The position numbers were made by a program, and so were the translations under genes. From assembly GCF_947490095.1 (NCBI RefSeq), contig NZ_CANLFS010000003.1, positions 1 to 64,000 of the forward strand: a stretch of DNA of 64,000 nt, written 5' to 3'. Below, piece after piece: positions 33,452 through 41,792 of the stretch. The DNA comes from an uncultured Halomonas sp. GTDB taxonomy: Bacteria; Pseudomonadota; Gammaproteobacteria; Pseudomonadales; Halomonadaceae. The notes below the pieces were generated by a model, which had not been told where the DNA came from, made no database searches, and saw nothing but the letters and a program-made list of their open reading frames with translations. Position 1 is the stretch's first letter, and each line of letters opens with the position of its first letter.

Positions 33452-34378
33452 ATGCTGAGCGGCCTGCTGATCGTACTGCTGCCCCTGGTGCTGGGTTATC
33501 TGATACCGGTACGTCATGCTGCCGTGCTGACGGCGATCAATCGGGGAGTCAATGCCTCGGTCTACGTGATCCTGCTGCTGATGGGATTCAGCCTGGCCGG
33601 CCTCGACAACCTCGCCGGACAGCTGTCGCGCATGGGCGGACAGGCACTCATGCTGTTCGTGGTGACCTCGGCCTGTAACCTCGCCGGACTCTGGTGGCTA
33701 TCTCGTCGCCTGGGACTCACCGCTGACCCCGCTCGCGTGGTACCCGGCGCCCCCACCAGCAAGCTCGCCGCCATGGCCGGCTCGCTGGCACTGGTCGGCG
33801 TGGTCGTGCTTGGCGTCGCGCTGGGGCTGGCCGCCGGCCAGCTGGCGGCCACATCGCTCCATGCAGGGGCCGAGACCCTGGCCGAATGGGTGCTCTATAT
33901 CCTGCTGGCGCTGATCGGCTGCCAGCTACGCAACTCCGGCATGCCGTTGCGCCAGATTCTGCTCAACCATCACGGCCTGGCCATCGCCCTCACCCTGGCG
34001 GCCACCTCACTGATCGGTGGCCTGATCGCCGCCCCGTTGCTCGAACTGCGCTGGAACGAGGGGCTGGCCATGGCCGCCGGCTTCGGCTGGTACTCGCTTT
34101 CCGGCATCCTGGTAGGCGACACCCTGGGACCGGCGCTGGGCGGCGTGGCCTTTTTCAACGACCTCACCCGCGAGCTGGTCGCCTTCGTGCTGATCCCCCT
34201 GGTGATCCGCCGGCATGCGGCGCTGGCCATCGGCTACGGCGGGGCCACCTCCATGGACTTCACCCTGCCGGTGATCCAGCAGCATGGCGGGATCGCCTGC
34301 GTGCCGGTAGCCGTGGTCTCGGGCTTTCTGCTCTCACTGCTGTCGCCACCGCTGATCCTCTTCCTGCTGACACTATGA
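33452..34378 (+). CDS. lysO: Lysine exporter LysO family protein
   Basis: Inner-membrane protein of 308 residues with about eight to ten membrane segments. The LysO (YbjE, formerly DUF340) pattern is visible: early LIVLLPLVLGYLIPVR, then ALAGWYS-type GFGWYSLSGILVGDTLGPALG, FFNDLTRELVAFVLIPLV, and GGATSMDFTLPVIQQHGG. In Escherichia coli this family exports lysine and the toxic analogue thialysine. The ATG at 33452 has AAGGGAG six bases upstream; a longer frame lacks it. Confidence 0.9.
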   Translation: MLSGLLIVLLPLVLGYLIPVRHAAVLTAINRGVNASVYVILLLMGFSLAGLDNLAGQLSRMGGQALMLFVVTSACNLAGLWWLSRRLGLTADPARVVPGAPTSKLAAMAGSLALVGVVVLGVALGLAAGQLAATSLHAGAETLAEWVLYILLALIGCQLRNSGMPLRQILLNHHGLAIALTLAATSLIGGLIAAPLLELRWNEGLAMAAGFGWYSLSGILVGDTLGPALGGVAFFNDLTRELVAFVLIPLVIRRHAALAIGYGGATSMDFTLPVIQQHGGIACVPVAVVSGFLLSLLSPPLILFLLTL

Positions 34379-34386
34379 GTCGCGTC

Positions 34387-34404
34387 TTGCACACCACTTG
34401 CACA
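34387..34404 (+). promoter_or_regulatory. Candidate response-regulator binding site, two TTGCACA repeats
   Basis: TTGCACA at 34387 and 34398, exactly 11 bases apart, 69 bases before the sensor kinase gene. The same word with 11-base phasing recurs in front of the Spy-like gene (36621-36660), suggesting autoregulation by the OmpR-type regulator encoded here. Confidence 0.6.
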
Positions 34405-34472
34405 TTAGGTGTCAATTGACGCCATCTCCCGAGCCCATACTGTCGACTCATACTGACCGTGGCGAGACGACC

Positions 34473-35909
34473 ATGCGCCTGACCCTGCCTCGCCCCGCCA
34501 TCTCACGGCTGGGCATCAAGCTGTTTGCGGTAATTCTGGTGGTGAATGTCGCCATCTCCGGCCTGGTGTTCCTGGCGGTATCGAGAAGCCTCGACCAGGG
34601 CTTCATCGACTATCTCGACAAGACCCAGACTCAGCGTGCCGAGACCCTCGTCGAGGGCCTCGCCGATGAGTGGTCGCGACGGGGCGACTGGCAGTGGCTG
34701 CGTGCCTCGCCCCGTGCCTGGCATCGCCTGGTCCGCCAACAGCTGTGGCCCGGCGCCGGCCCGGCACCGATCAGCATCGAACACCAGCTCGGCGACCCGC
34801 GGGACTTCGTGCTTCACGATGCCGAGGGGCTTCCCGTCATCGGCCTGCCACCGGACGATGACGAGGAGGCCGCCACGCTTCGCTGGCTACCCATCGAGCA
34901 CCAGGGTCAGCGCGTCGGCACCCTCGGCTACCGCCCGCCGGAGCAGCTGATGGCACGCATGGAACACGTCTTCCTGACTCGGCAGCAACGCAACCTGAGC
35001 ATCATCATCGGCGCCCTGGGCCTGGCCTCCCTGCTGCTGGCCGGCGGCCTCTCCTGGTGGCTGGGGCGGCGCACCCGCGGCATGGCCCTAGCCACCCTGC
35101 GCCTCACCGAAGGCGACTACGGGACTCGCCTGCCGGAGCGCGGCCGGGATGAACTGTCACGGCTCTCCCGCGACTTCAACGTGCTCGCCGCCACCCTGGA
35201 AGCCAGCCGCGAGGCCCGCAGCCGCTGGGTCTCGGATATTGCACACGAGCTGCGCACCCCGCTGGCGGTGCTGCGCGGCGAAATCGAGGCGATGCATGAC
35301 GGCATTCGCCCCCTGAATCACGAGAGCCTGGACTCGCTCTCCCAGGAGGTGAAGCAGCTCGAGCGGCTGGTGGCCGACCTGCGGCTGCTTTCTCAGAGCG
35401 ACGCCGGGGCCCTGGAGGTCCAGCTGGCGCCCCTGAATGTTGCCGATAGCCTGCGTCAGCGCCTCGACGGGGCCAGCGGCTGGTTGGAAGATAGCGACCT
35501 TTCCCTGGAGTGCCGCATTCCCGACGCGGCCTGGATTCGTGGTGACGCCAGCCGCCTGAGGCAGCTATGGAGCATCCTGCTGGACAATACCTGCGCCTAT
35601 ACTCACCCCCCGGGCCGGCTGCGCGTCGACCTGGAGAACGCTGCCGACGGCATCCGGATTCGGTGGGATGACTCCGCGCCGGGCGTCCCGCCCGCCCAGC
35701 TGGCACGGCTCACCGAGCGGCTCTATCGGGTCGAGGGGTCACGCAACCGGGCCAGCGGTGGCAGCGGCCTGGGACTCTCCATCGCCACCGCTCTGGTCAA
35801 GGCCCACGGCGGCGACATGACCGCTGCCGCTTCACCACTGGGTGGGTTACGCTGGACGCTACGCTTCCCGCCCTTCGATGACGCCACGCTCAAGGAGGAG
35901 ATCGAATGA
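34473..35909 (+). CDS. Envelope-stress type sensor histidine kinase (BaeS/CpxA-like)
   Basis: Membrane kinase of 478 residues: N-terminal membrane helix (about 15-38), periplasmic sensor (about 40-172), second helix (about 174-196), HAMP (about 197-250), dimerisation/phosphoacceptor region with His258 in SDIAHELRTPLA, and ATP-binding domain with N-box LDNTCAYTHP and G-box SGGSGLGLSIA. The stop overlaps the regulator start by four bases. The start was set at MRLTLPRP, giving a normal N-terminal anchor. Paired with the regulator and the Spy-like gene, it likely senses misfolded periplasmic protein or envelope damage. Confidence 0.87.
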   Translation: MRLTLPRPAISRLGIKLFAVILVVNVAISGLVFLAVSRSLDQGFIDYLDKTQTQRAETLVEGLADEWSRRGDWQWLRASPRAWHRLVRQQLWPGAGPAPISIEHQLGDPRDFVLHDAEGLPVIGLPPDDDEEAATLRWLPIEHQGQRVGTLGYRPPEQLMARMEHVFLTRQQRNLSIIIGALGLASLLLAGGLSWWLGRRTRGMALATLRLTEGDYGTRLPERGRDELSRLSRDFNVLAATLEASREARSRWVSDIAHELRTPLAVLRGEIEAMHDGIRPLNHESLDSLSQEVKQLERLVADLRLLSQSDAGALEVQLAPLNVADSLRQRLDGASGWLEDSDLSLECRIPDAAWIRGDASRLRQLWSILLDNTCAYTHPPGRLRVDLENAADGIRIRWDDSAPGVPPAQLARLTERLYRVEGSRNRASGGSGLGLSIATALVKAHGGDMTAAASPLGGLRWTLRFPPFDDATLKEEIE

Positions 35910-36619
35910 CACAGGCCGAACATCCCCCACGGATCCTGATCGTCGAGGACGAACCCAAGATCGCCCGACTGGTGGCCGACTACCTGGCCGGCAGCGGCTT
36001 CGAGCCCCATCACCTGGATCACGGGGACAGCGTGCTGTCATGGCTGGAGGAGACGCGTCGGGCCGATGAGGGACCCGCCCTGGTGCTGCTCGACCTCATG
36101 CTGCCCGGCACCGATGGCCTGACCCTGTGCCGCGAGATACGCCAGCGATGGCCGGCCCTGCCGGTGATCATGCTGACCGCACGCGTCGAGGAGGTGGACC
36201 GCCTGCTGGGGCTCGAGCTGGGTGCCGACGACTATATCTGCAAACCGTTCAGCCCCCGAGAGGTAGTCGCCAGGGTCAAGGCGGTGCTGCGCCGCAGTCA
36301 GCTGGCCCGGGAGCCCGACGCTATCGGCAGTGACCTGGTGCTCGATGAGGAGGGCTGGCGAGCCCTGGCCGATGGTCATGACCTCGCGCTTACCGCCGTG
36401 GAGTTCAAGCTGCTCAAGGTGATGATGCATGCCCCGGGGCGGATCTTTTCCCGGGAACAGTTGATGGACCATATGTACCGTGATCATCGCATCGTCTCCG
36501 AGCGCACCGTCGACAGCCACGTCAAGAAACTGCGCCGAAAAATCGCCGAGACATGGCCGGAGAGAGAGGTGATCCGCTCCGTCTACGGGGTCGGCTACAA
36601 GTACCAGCCTGAGGAGTGA
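35906..36619 (+). CDS. OmpR-family response regulator (BaeR/CpxR-like)
   Basis: 237 residues: receiver domain (about 9-125) with phosphoacceptor Asp63 in VLLDLMLPGTDG, Thr/Lys switch residues in MLTARV and CKPF, and a winged-helix DNA-binding domain (about 140-235) ending in RSVYGVGYKY. ATGA overlap with the kinase indicates coupled translation. The repeats at 34387-34404 and 36621-36660 are its likely binding sites. Confidence 0.9.
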   Translation: MTQAEHPPRILIVEDEPKIARLVADYLAGSGFEPHHLDHGDSVLSWLEETRRADEGPALVLLDLMLPGTDGLTLCREIRQRWPALPVIMLTARVEEVDRLLGLELGADDYICKPFSPREVVARVKAVLRRSQLAREPDAIGSDLVLDEEGWRALADGHDLALTAVEFKLLKVMMHAPGRIFSREQLMDHMYRDHRIVSERTVDSHVKKLRRKIAETWPEREVIRSVYGVGYKYQPEE

Positions 36620-36620
36620 T

Positions 36621-36660
36621 CTGCACCACCTTTGCACCTTCGCTGCATGGCGCTTGCACA
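36621..36660 (+). promoter_or_regulatory. Four 11-base-phased CTGCAC/TTGCAC repeats upstream of the Spy-like gene
   Basis: CTGCACC (36621), TTGCACC (36632), CTGCATG (36643) and TTGCACA (36654), each exactly 11 bases from the next, so all on one DNA face. They start two bases after the regulator's stop and end about 50 bases before the Spy-like ATG. Fits two tandem dimers of the OmpR-type regulator. Confidence 0.7.
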
Positions 36661-36711
36661 GCACCGGTGCATAGTCGTCAGGGTCAACCCAGGATAAACA
36701 GGAACTGTCTC

Positions 36712-37386
36712 ATGAAGACTCGATTCTCTCGCAAGATCTTCGCTCCCGCCCTGCTCGCCATGGCCATCGCCCCGTTGGCACTCCAGGCCGTCGCCGCGCC
36801 CGATGACGGCGAGTGTGCCGAGAACCGCCCGCATCACCAGGAGATCAGTCCCCAACATCACGCCGAGAAGCGTGCGGCACTTTACGAGCGCGCCGGCCTC
36901 GACGCCGAGACACGCGAGGCACTGGACAATGCCTACCGCGAGCATGGCGAGGCCATGATGGAGTTGCGCGACGAGCATCGCGAACGCCTCGACACATTGC
37001 TCAGCGATGATCAGCAGGCCGCCCTCGACGAGGCGCGCCATGCCATGGGCGAGAGGCATCACAGCGGCAGGCACCCGCATCCCGCCGAGGACCTGCAGCA
37101 ACGCATGACCGAGATGGTCGACGGCTGGGACCTCTCCGACGAGGACCGTGAGGCCCTGGGCGACCTCCGCCGGGAACACTACGCCGGTATGGCCGAACTT
37201 CGCGATCGCGACTTCGACTCCCGTGAAGAGCGTCGCGAGGCCCATCAGGCCCTGCGCGACGAGCACCGGGAGGCGCTGGGCGAGCTGCTGAGCGAAGAGC
37301 AGATCGAGGAAATGCAACGGGTCGCCCGCCAGGCCTTCGACAGAGACGGGGGCCACGGCCACCGTCCTGGCAACGCCAAGGACTGA
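36712..37386 (+). CDS. Spy/CpxP-like periplasmic protein
   Basis: Exported protein of 224 residues: signal peptide (KTRFSRKIFAPALLAMAIAPLALQAVAA) followed by a highly charged, helical, His/Glu/Arg-rich body. Two repeats with LTxxQ-like cores are visible: LSDDQQAALDEAR (about 98-110) and LSEEQIEEMQRVARQ (about 203-217), typical of the Spy/CpxP chaperone/inhibitor family. The His-rich part may bind metal. It sits behind the two-component genes and their phased binding repeats, as Spy and CpxP do. The ATG follows CAGGAA. Confidence 0.8.
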   Translation: MKTRFSRKIFAPALLAMAIAPLALQAVAAPDDGECAENRPHHQEISPQHHAEKRAALYERAGLDAETREALDNAYREHGEAMMELRDEHRERLDTLLSDDQQAALDEARHAMGERHHSGRHPHPAEDLQQRMTEMVDGWDLSDEDREALGDLRREHYAGMAELRDRDFDSREERREAHQALRDEHREALGELLSEEQIEEMQRVARQAFDRDGGHGHRPGNAKD

Positions 37387-37413
37387 TACGCCAGGCTGAC
37401 TCAGCCGCTGTCA

Positions 37414-37449
37414 CGCAAGAGGCCGGGGACTCCCGGCCTCTTGCGTTGT
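37414..37449 (+). terminator. Strong hairpin terminator after the Spy-like gene
   Basis: Perfect 14-bp stem CGCAAGAGGCCGGG / CCCGGCCTCTTGCG with a GACT loop, followed by TTGT. 27 bases after the stop. Confidence 0.7.
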
Positions 37450-37492
37450 ACCATGGATACCGATCCACATGCACAAGGGCTCGGACACAACC

Positions 37493-38254
37493 ATGAAGAC
37501 TGATCGCAACCATCAGGGGCTGGCCTTCAAGGTGGCGCTGGCCGGAAGCATTCTCGCCATCCTGGCGGCACTCTCCATAGCCGGGTCTGGCCCGGCCTAT
37601 CGCCTGGACCTGCTGACGCTGGGGAATGCCTTCACCCTGCTTCGCTATGGCGTCTTCGTCGCCCTCGGCGCCGCCGGACTGGGCCTGATGGCCCTGCTGA
37701 TTGCCGTCATCACTCGCCGCCCCCTGCCCGCCCTGCTCGGCAGCCTGGCGATACTGGCCGGCGGCGCCCTGGCCGCCGGACCCTGGCTGCAGCTTCAGCA
37801 GGCCCAGGAGGTACCGCCCATCCATGACATCACCACCGACATGCAGAGTCCGCCCGCCTTCGAGGCCCTGGCCGATGCCCGCAAGGCCGCACCCAACGCC
37901 CTGGACTACCCCGGCGAGGCAACCGCTCAACAGCAGCGAGAGGCCTATCCGGCGATCCAGCCACTGGTGGTCAGTGCGCCTCTCGAGACGGTGCGAGGCG
38001 CCGCAGAGGCCGTGGCAAAGGACGCCGACTGGAAGATTGCCGCACTCGATGACACCCGCATCGAGGCGACCGCCACCACCCGCTGGTTCGGCTTCAAGGA
38101 TGATGTGGTGATCCGCCTGACCGACGCGGATGGCGGTACACGCGTCGATATGCGCTCCGCCTCTCGGCTGGGCGCCAGCGATGTCGGCACCAACGCGGCG
38201 CGCATCCAGGGCTTTATGGAAGACCTGGTACGACGCCTGGAGTCAGCTGGCTAA
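37493..38254 (+). CDS. DUF1499-family membrane protein
   Basis: 253 residues. Three membrane segments in the first 100 residues (ALAGSILAILAALSIAG, LRYGVFVALGAAGLGLMALLIAVI, LLGSLAILAGGALAAGPWL) and a soluble DUF1499 domain (about 110-250) with PPIHDITTDMQSPPAFEAL, DWKIAALDDTRIEATATTRWFGFKDDVVIRL and RVDMRSASRLGASDVGTNAARI. Function unknown. The chosen ATG has a weak ribosome site; another in-frame ATG lies eight codons upstream. Confidence 0.82.
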   Translation: MKTDRNHQGLAFKVALAGSILAILAALSIAGSGPAYRLDLLTLGNAFTLLRYGVFVALGAAGLGLMALLIAVITRRPLPALLGSLAILAGGALAAGPWLQLQQAQEVPPIHDITTDMQSPPAFEALADARKAAPNALDYPGEATAQQQREAYPAIQPLVVSAPLETVRGAAEAVAKDADWKIAALDDTRIEATATTRWFGFKDDVVIRLTDADGGTRVDMRSASRLGASDVGTNAARIQGFMEDLVRRLESAG

Positions 38255-38288
38255 CCGGCGTTGGCTCGCCCCGGCGGACCCCTGAAAT

Positions 38289-38322
38289 GACCACGGACTC
38301 TCCGTCAGGAGAGCCCGTGGTC
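38289..38322. terminator. Hairpin between convergent genes
   Basis: GACCACGG / CCGTGGTC with an inner CTCTCC / GGAGAG stem. It separates the converging DUF1499 and CCGSC genes and may stop both transcripts. Confidence 0.55.
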
Positions 38323-38356
38323 AATGACGAAGGGGGTTGCGCCCTTCACTGCCAGA

Positions 38357-38524
38357 CTATTGGCATGATCCGCAGCAAACGCCATCTTCTCCATGCTTCG
38401 GCTTCTTCTCGGTAGTATCGGTGGCTGAGTCGACCGCCGCCTGTTTTGCCTCAACGGGCTCATGTGTCTGTACCACCGGCTTTTCGGCACTATCTTTCTT
38501 GAATAGATTCTTGAGCAGTCCCAT
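38357..38524 (-). CDS. Small CCGSC-motif protein
   Basis: 55-residue protein: MGLLKNLFKKDSAEKP, a charged middle rich in Glu, Lys and Ala, and the C-terminal end GEDGVCCGSCQ. The ATG follows GAGGT by eight bases. A C-terminal CCGSC cluster is known from small proteins of marine and halophilic gammaproteobacteria named after the motif; the function is unknown. The three closely spaced cysteines suggest metal binding or thiol chemistry. The amphipathic LLKNLFKK start could touch membranes. Real gene status rests on ribosome site, codon-level reading and motif. Confidence 0.7.
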   Translation of the reverse strand: MGLLKNLFKKDSAEKPVVQTHEPVEAKQAAVDSATDTTEKKPKHGEDGVCCGSCQ

Positions 38525-38737
38525 CGAGATGACCTCGCAGCAGCATTAAGATTCATTACACATGCATCTTATTTCGACCCGAGCATGCCGTCAATGCCAT
38601 GCGCCGCCTGGCCGAGGAATATCGATCTGCTGTGCTTATCGACCGCCGAGCCCCGGATGCCTCTCAGTCGACGGTCGACGATCCTGCTCGGGTTCGCCGG
38701 TCGGCCGACCCGACACTGCCGGGCCGGCCGAAACGCC

Positions 38738-39190
38738 TTAGTCGAAGGTGGCGCAGACGTCGGTCTGCTCCTGGGGCCGGTGGGTGTCTTCATGGGTCAA
38801 CGCCTCGCCGGTCGTGTCCAGCGAGACATTCCACTGATGGTCGGTGCCCTTGGGATCACAGACACCTTCGCTGCCGCCGCCGAAGTTGGAGTCGATCCAG
38901 TAGTGCACCGCGTAGCTGCCGTCCTCCTTCAGCACGCCGGGAAAGTCGAACGCGAAGGCCGGTGCCTCATCGGCGGAGACGGTGCCGGACTGCGTGGCGG
39001 CCACATCGCCGGAATCGGCATCGACAACGGCCACATGGATCTCCTGACCACCATGCGCGCCATTGAAGCTACCATCCCCCTTGAAGGTGAGGTCATGGCC
39101 GTCGGCGGCCAGGGCCAAGGGAGCGGTGAACAGCAGAGAGAACAACAGGTACCGCAGCGGCGTCGTGCCGGGTAGGATTGACGTTGTCAT
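38738..39190 (-). CDS. Secreted protein of unknown function
   Basis: 150 residues with a clear signal peptide (LLFSLLFTAPLALAADG). The mature part looks like a single beta-sandwich domain: HDLTFKGDGSFNGAHGGQEIHVAVVD, then SYAVHYWIDSNFGGG, then GTDHQWNVSL, with two cysteines (GVCDPKG and DVCATFD) that may form a disulfide. The DSNFGG...TDHQW pattern is seen in small periplasmic proteins without assigned function. AGAGGTG precedes the ATG at 39190. The 210 bases downstream, up to the CCGSC gene, hold nothing I recognise. Confidence 0.65.
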   Translation of the reverse strand: MTTSILPGTTPLRYLLFSLLFTAPLALAADGHDLTFKGDGSFNGAHGGQEIHVAVVDADSGDVAATQSGTVSADEAPAFAFDFPGVLKEDGSYAVHYWIDSNFGGGSEGVCDPKGTDHQWNVSLDTTGEALTHEDTHRPQEQTDVCATFD

Positions 39191-39353
39191 TTCGCACCTC
39201 TTGAACATATTCAGATGGGCGATCGGGTCCGATGGACCTACGCCCAGCGTAGACCATCCTCGACCCATCGGGCCTCCAGACCCGGCCACGCCCTCGGCGA
39301 AGCTCACGCCATCACTGAATCACACCAAGTACATACTGACAGGATACTCCCTG

Positions 39354-39842
39354 ATGCCACGACTTCGCCCCCGGCTCTCCCGCCTGCTGGCCCCTGCCAT
39401 GGTTCCCCTGCTCCTTGCCGGCTGCGGCAACGACAATGAAGTGGGCGATGTCTCACTGGGCCTGTTCACTACCAAGGACATCAAGATCGAGAGCCTCTCG
39501 GATCCCAAGATCCCCGGGGTGACCTGCCACCTCAGCAATGTCGAGGCCGATCTGGACTTGGCCGATCCTTCCGACAGCAGCCTCGCCTGCCGCCAGACCG
39601 GCCCCATCACCCCGGCCATGCTGACCGATATCGACGCCTCGGCGAGCGGTGAACTACTCTACCGCCGCTCCAAGAGCGTACTGTTCAAGAGCCTCAAGGT
39701 GCGCCGCATCTTCGATGCCGACAACCAGACGCTGCTGTATCTGATCTACAGCACCAAAGAGAGCAGCGGCAGCTTCAAGCATGCCCTGAGCAGCGTGCCA
39801 CTCTGGAATACCCAGGCCTGGCAGACGTCCGCCGGCGAGTAA
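39354..39842 (+). CDS. creA: CreA-family lipoprotein
   Basis: 162 residues. Signal peptide with lipobox LLLAGCG (Cys at about 24) and a CreA domain: VGDVSLGLFTTKDIKIESLSDPKIPGVTCHLSNVE, DPSDSSLACRQTGPI and LYRRSKSVLFKSLKVRRIFDADNQTLLYLIYSTK. Conserved cysteines in VTCHL and LACRQ probably pair. CreA is conserved in proteobacteria but its role is unknown. The start follows AGGAT. Confidence 0.88.
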   Translation: MPRLRPRLSRLLAPAMVPLLLAGCGNDNEVGDVSLGLFTTKDIKIESLSDPKIPGVTCHLSNVEADLDLADPSDSSLACRQTGPITPAMLTDIDASASGELLYRRSKSVLFKSLKVRRIFDADNQTLLYLIYSTKESSGSFKHALSSVPLWNTQAWQTSAGE

Positions 39843-39989
39843 GGCAAGAGGCGTGGCCGGCAGGGAGACCAGGAGAGAAGCCGCCCGGGCCGAATCGGCC
39901 GACCGGGATGCCACGCCAGAGGCCTTGCGGCACCGCAACATAAAAGCGTAACGTAATAGCCTCGCTCTATTAAAAGCCAAGGAGTTGCC

Positions 39990-41735
39990 ATGTCCCGCTC
40001 CTCCGACGATGACGCCGGCTATCGGGTTCCGCTTCCCGGCAGCGCCCTGGTGGCCGCCTGGCGCCAGGGGTACGGCCTGGCCGAGCTGCGTCGCGACCTG
40101 CTCGCCGGCCTGACCATCGGCATCGTCGCCGTACCGCTCTCCATGGCGCTGGCCATCGCCACCGGCGTGCCGCCCCAGCATGGCCTCTATACCGCCATTG
40201 TTGCCGGTGCGATCATCGCGCTGACCGGCGGCTCACGCTTCAACGTCTCAGGCCCCACCGCCGCCTTCGTGGTGATCCTCTTTCCCATCGTCGCCAGCCA
40301 CGGCATCGGCGGCCTGCTGATCGCCACCCTGATGGCGGGAGTGATCCTGGTGGCCCTGGGGCTGGCACGACTCGGCAGCCTGATACAGTTCGTGCCCTAC
40401 CCGGTCGTGCTGGGCTTCACCGCCGGGATTGCCGTGGTCATCGCCTTGCTGCAGCTGCCCGACTTCCTGGGCCTGGAGGTAGAGCTGGGCGAAGGCACAC
40501 TGGGCAATGCGGCCAGCATTGTTCGGGCAGTACCCCGGCTCGACCCGGCCGAGCTGGGGGTTGGCCTGGTCACCCTGGCGACCCTGATTCTGTGGCCCCG
40601 CCTGCGCCTGCCGATACCCGCACCGCTGGCAGGGCTCGCCGTGGGCACCCTGGTGGCCCTGGCCGCCATCCCGCTGGGCATCGAGGTCGATACCATCGCC
40701 TCACGCTTCAGCTGGAGCCTGGAGGGTGAAAGCGGCAGCGGCATTCCGCCCTTCGCCCCCAGCCTGATGCTCCCCTGGCAGTTGCCCGGACCGGATGGCA
40801 CGCCGCTTACGGTGGATTTCGCATTGGTTCGCGAATTGATGGGCCCGGCACTGGCCATCGCCATGCTGGGAGCCATCGAATCGCTGCTCTGCGCCGTGGT
40901 GGCCGATGGCCTCACCCGCACCCGACACGACCCCAATGCCGAGCTGTTGGGTCAGGGCCTGGGCAATATCGTTGCCCCCTTCTTCGGCGGTATCACCGCC
41001 ACGGCGGCGCTCGCCCGTACCGCGACCAATATTCGCAGCGGCGCCTTCTCGCCGGTGGCCGCCGTGGTCCATGCCCTCGTGGTGCTGCTGGCGGTGGTCC
41101 TGCTGGCCGGCGTACTGGCCCTGGTACCCATGGCCGCCCTGGCCGCCCTGCTGTTCATCATCGCCTGGAACATGAGCGAGGCGCGTCACTTCGTACATAC
41201 CCTGAGGAGCGCGCCGGGAAGCGATGTGGCCGTGTTGGTCATCTGCTTCGCGCTGACCGTGGTATTCGACATGGTGCTGGCGGTAGCGGTCGGCATGGGG
41301 CTGGCGGCGGCACTCTTCATTCGCCGCATGGCCGAGGTGACCCAGACGCGCCGGGTGGACGAAAAAGGCCGTGATGGCAGCGATGACTTGCCCCACGGGA
41401 TAGCGCTCTACGATATCGACGGGCCGCTGTTCTTCGGTGCCGCCGAAAAGGCCGTCTCCTCACTGCAGGTCGTGGACCCGGACATCCGTGTGATGCTGCT
41501 CGATATGCATGACGTGCCCAGCCTGGACGCCACCGCCATCGTCGCGCTGCAGACCCTCGTCGAGGAGCTTCACGACCGTGACATCGGCCTGGTATTCGTG
41601 GGATTGCCGGCGCGACTGGTGCTCAAGCTTCGCCGGGCGGGGCTTCGCCGCGAAGCCGGGCAACTGGCGGTAGTGGCCGACCAGCGCCGGGCCTTGCGCC
41701 TGGCCGAGCGCTGGCTGGCCGATGGGTCACGCTGA
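39990..41735 (+). CDS. dauA: SulP transporter, DauA-like, with STAS domain
   Basis: Inner-membrane SulP transporter of 581 residues. Membrane core about 25-455 with RRDLLAGLTIGIVAVPLSMALAIATG, the conserved GSRFNVSGPTAAFVVIL segment and GGITATAALARTATNIRSGA. The C-terminal STAS domain (about 465-575) contains LYDIDGPLFFGAAEKA and DMHDVPSLDATAI. Sequence character is closest to DauA (YchM), the C4-dicarboxylate/succinate SulP transporter of enterobacteria; sulfate or bicarbonate transport is not excluded. CAAGGAG supports the start. It ends at a shared bidirectional terminator. Confidence 0.82.
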   Translation: MSRSSDDDAGYRVPLPGSALVAAWRQGYGLAELRRDLLAGLTIGIVAVPLSMALAIATGVPPQHGLYTAIVAGAIIALTGGSRFNVSGPTAAFVVILFPIVASHGIGGLLIATLMAGVILVALGLARLGSLIQFVPYPVVLGFTAGIAVVIALLQLPDFLGLEVELGEGTLGNAASIVRAVPRLDPAELGVGLVTLATLILWPRLRLPIPAPLAGLAVGTLVALAAIPLGIEVDTIASRFSWSLEGESGSGIPPFAPSLMLPWQLPGPDGTPLTVDFALVRELMGPALAIAMLGAIESLLCAVVADGLTRTRHDPNAELLGQGLGNIVAPFFGGITATAALARTATNIRSGAFSPVAAVVHALVVLLAVVLLAGVLALVPMAALAALLFIIAWNMSEARHFVHTLRSAPGSDVAVLVICFALTVVFDMVLAVAVGMGLAAALFIRRMAEVTQTRRVDEKGRDGSDDLPHGIALYDIDGPLFFGAAEKAVSSLQVVDPDIRVMLLDMHDVPSLDATAIVALQTLVEELHDRDIGLVFVGLPARLVLKLRRAGLRREAGQLAVVADQRRALRLAERWLADGSR

Positions 41736-41737
41736 AA

Positions 41738-41767
41738 AAGGGGGCGCGACATCCGTCGCGCCCCCTT
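41738..41767 (-). terminator. Bidirectional terminator between dauA-like and adh genes
   Basis: Perfect 13-bp stem AAGGGGGCGCGAC / GTCGCGCCCCCTT with an ATCC loop. On the minus strand it is followed by a run of T (AAAAA on plus at 41735), so it ends adh well; on plus it follows the dauA stop directly. Confidence 0.8.
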
Positions 41768-41792
41768 GGCGTGGTCTTGAGCAAGGTACCCC

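Noticed and set aside
38569..38740. Possible coding remnant between the CCGSC gene and the secreted protein (plus-strand frame with EHAVNAMRRLAEEYRSAVLID).
   Set aside because: It looks somewhat protein-like, but I recognise no family, start or ribosome site, so it is not listed as a gene.
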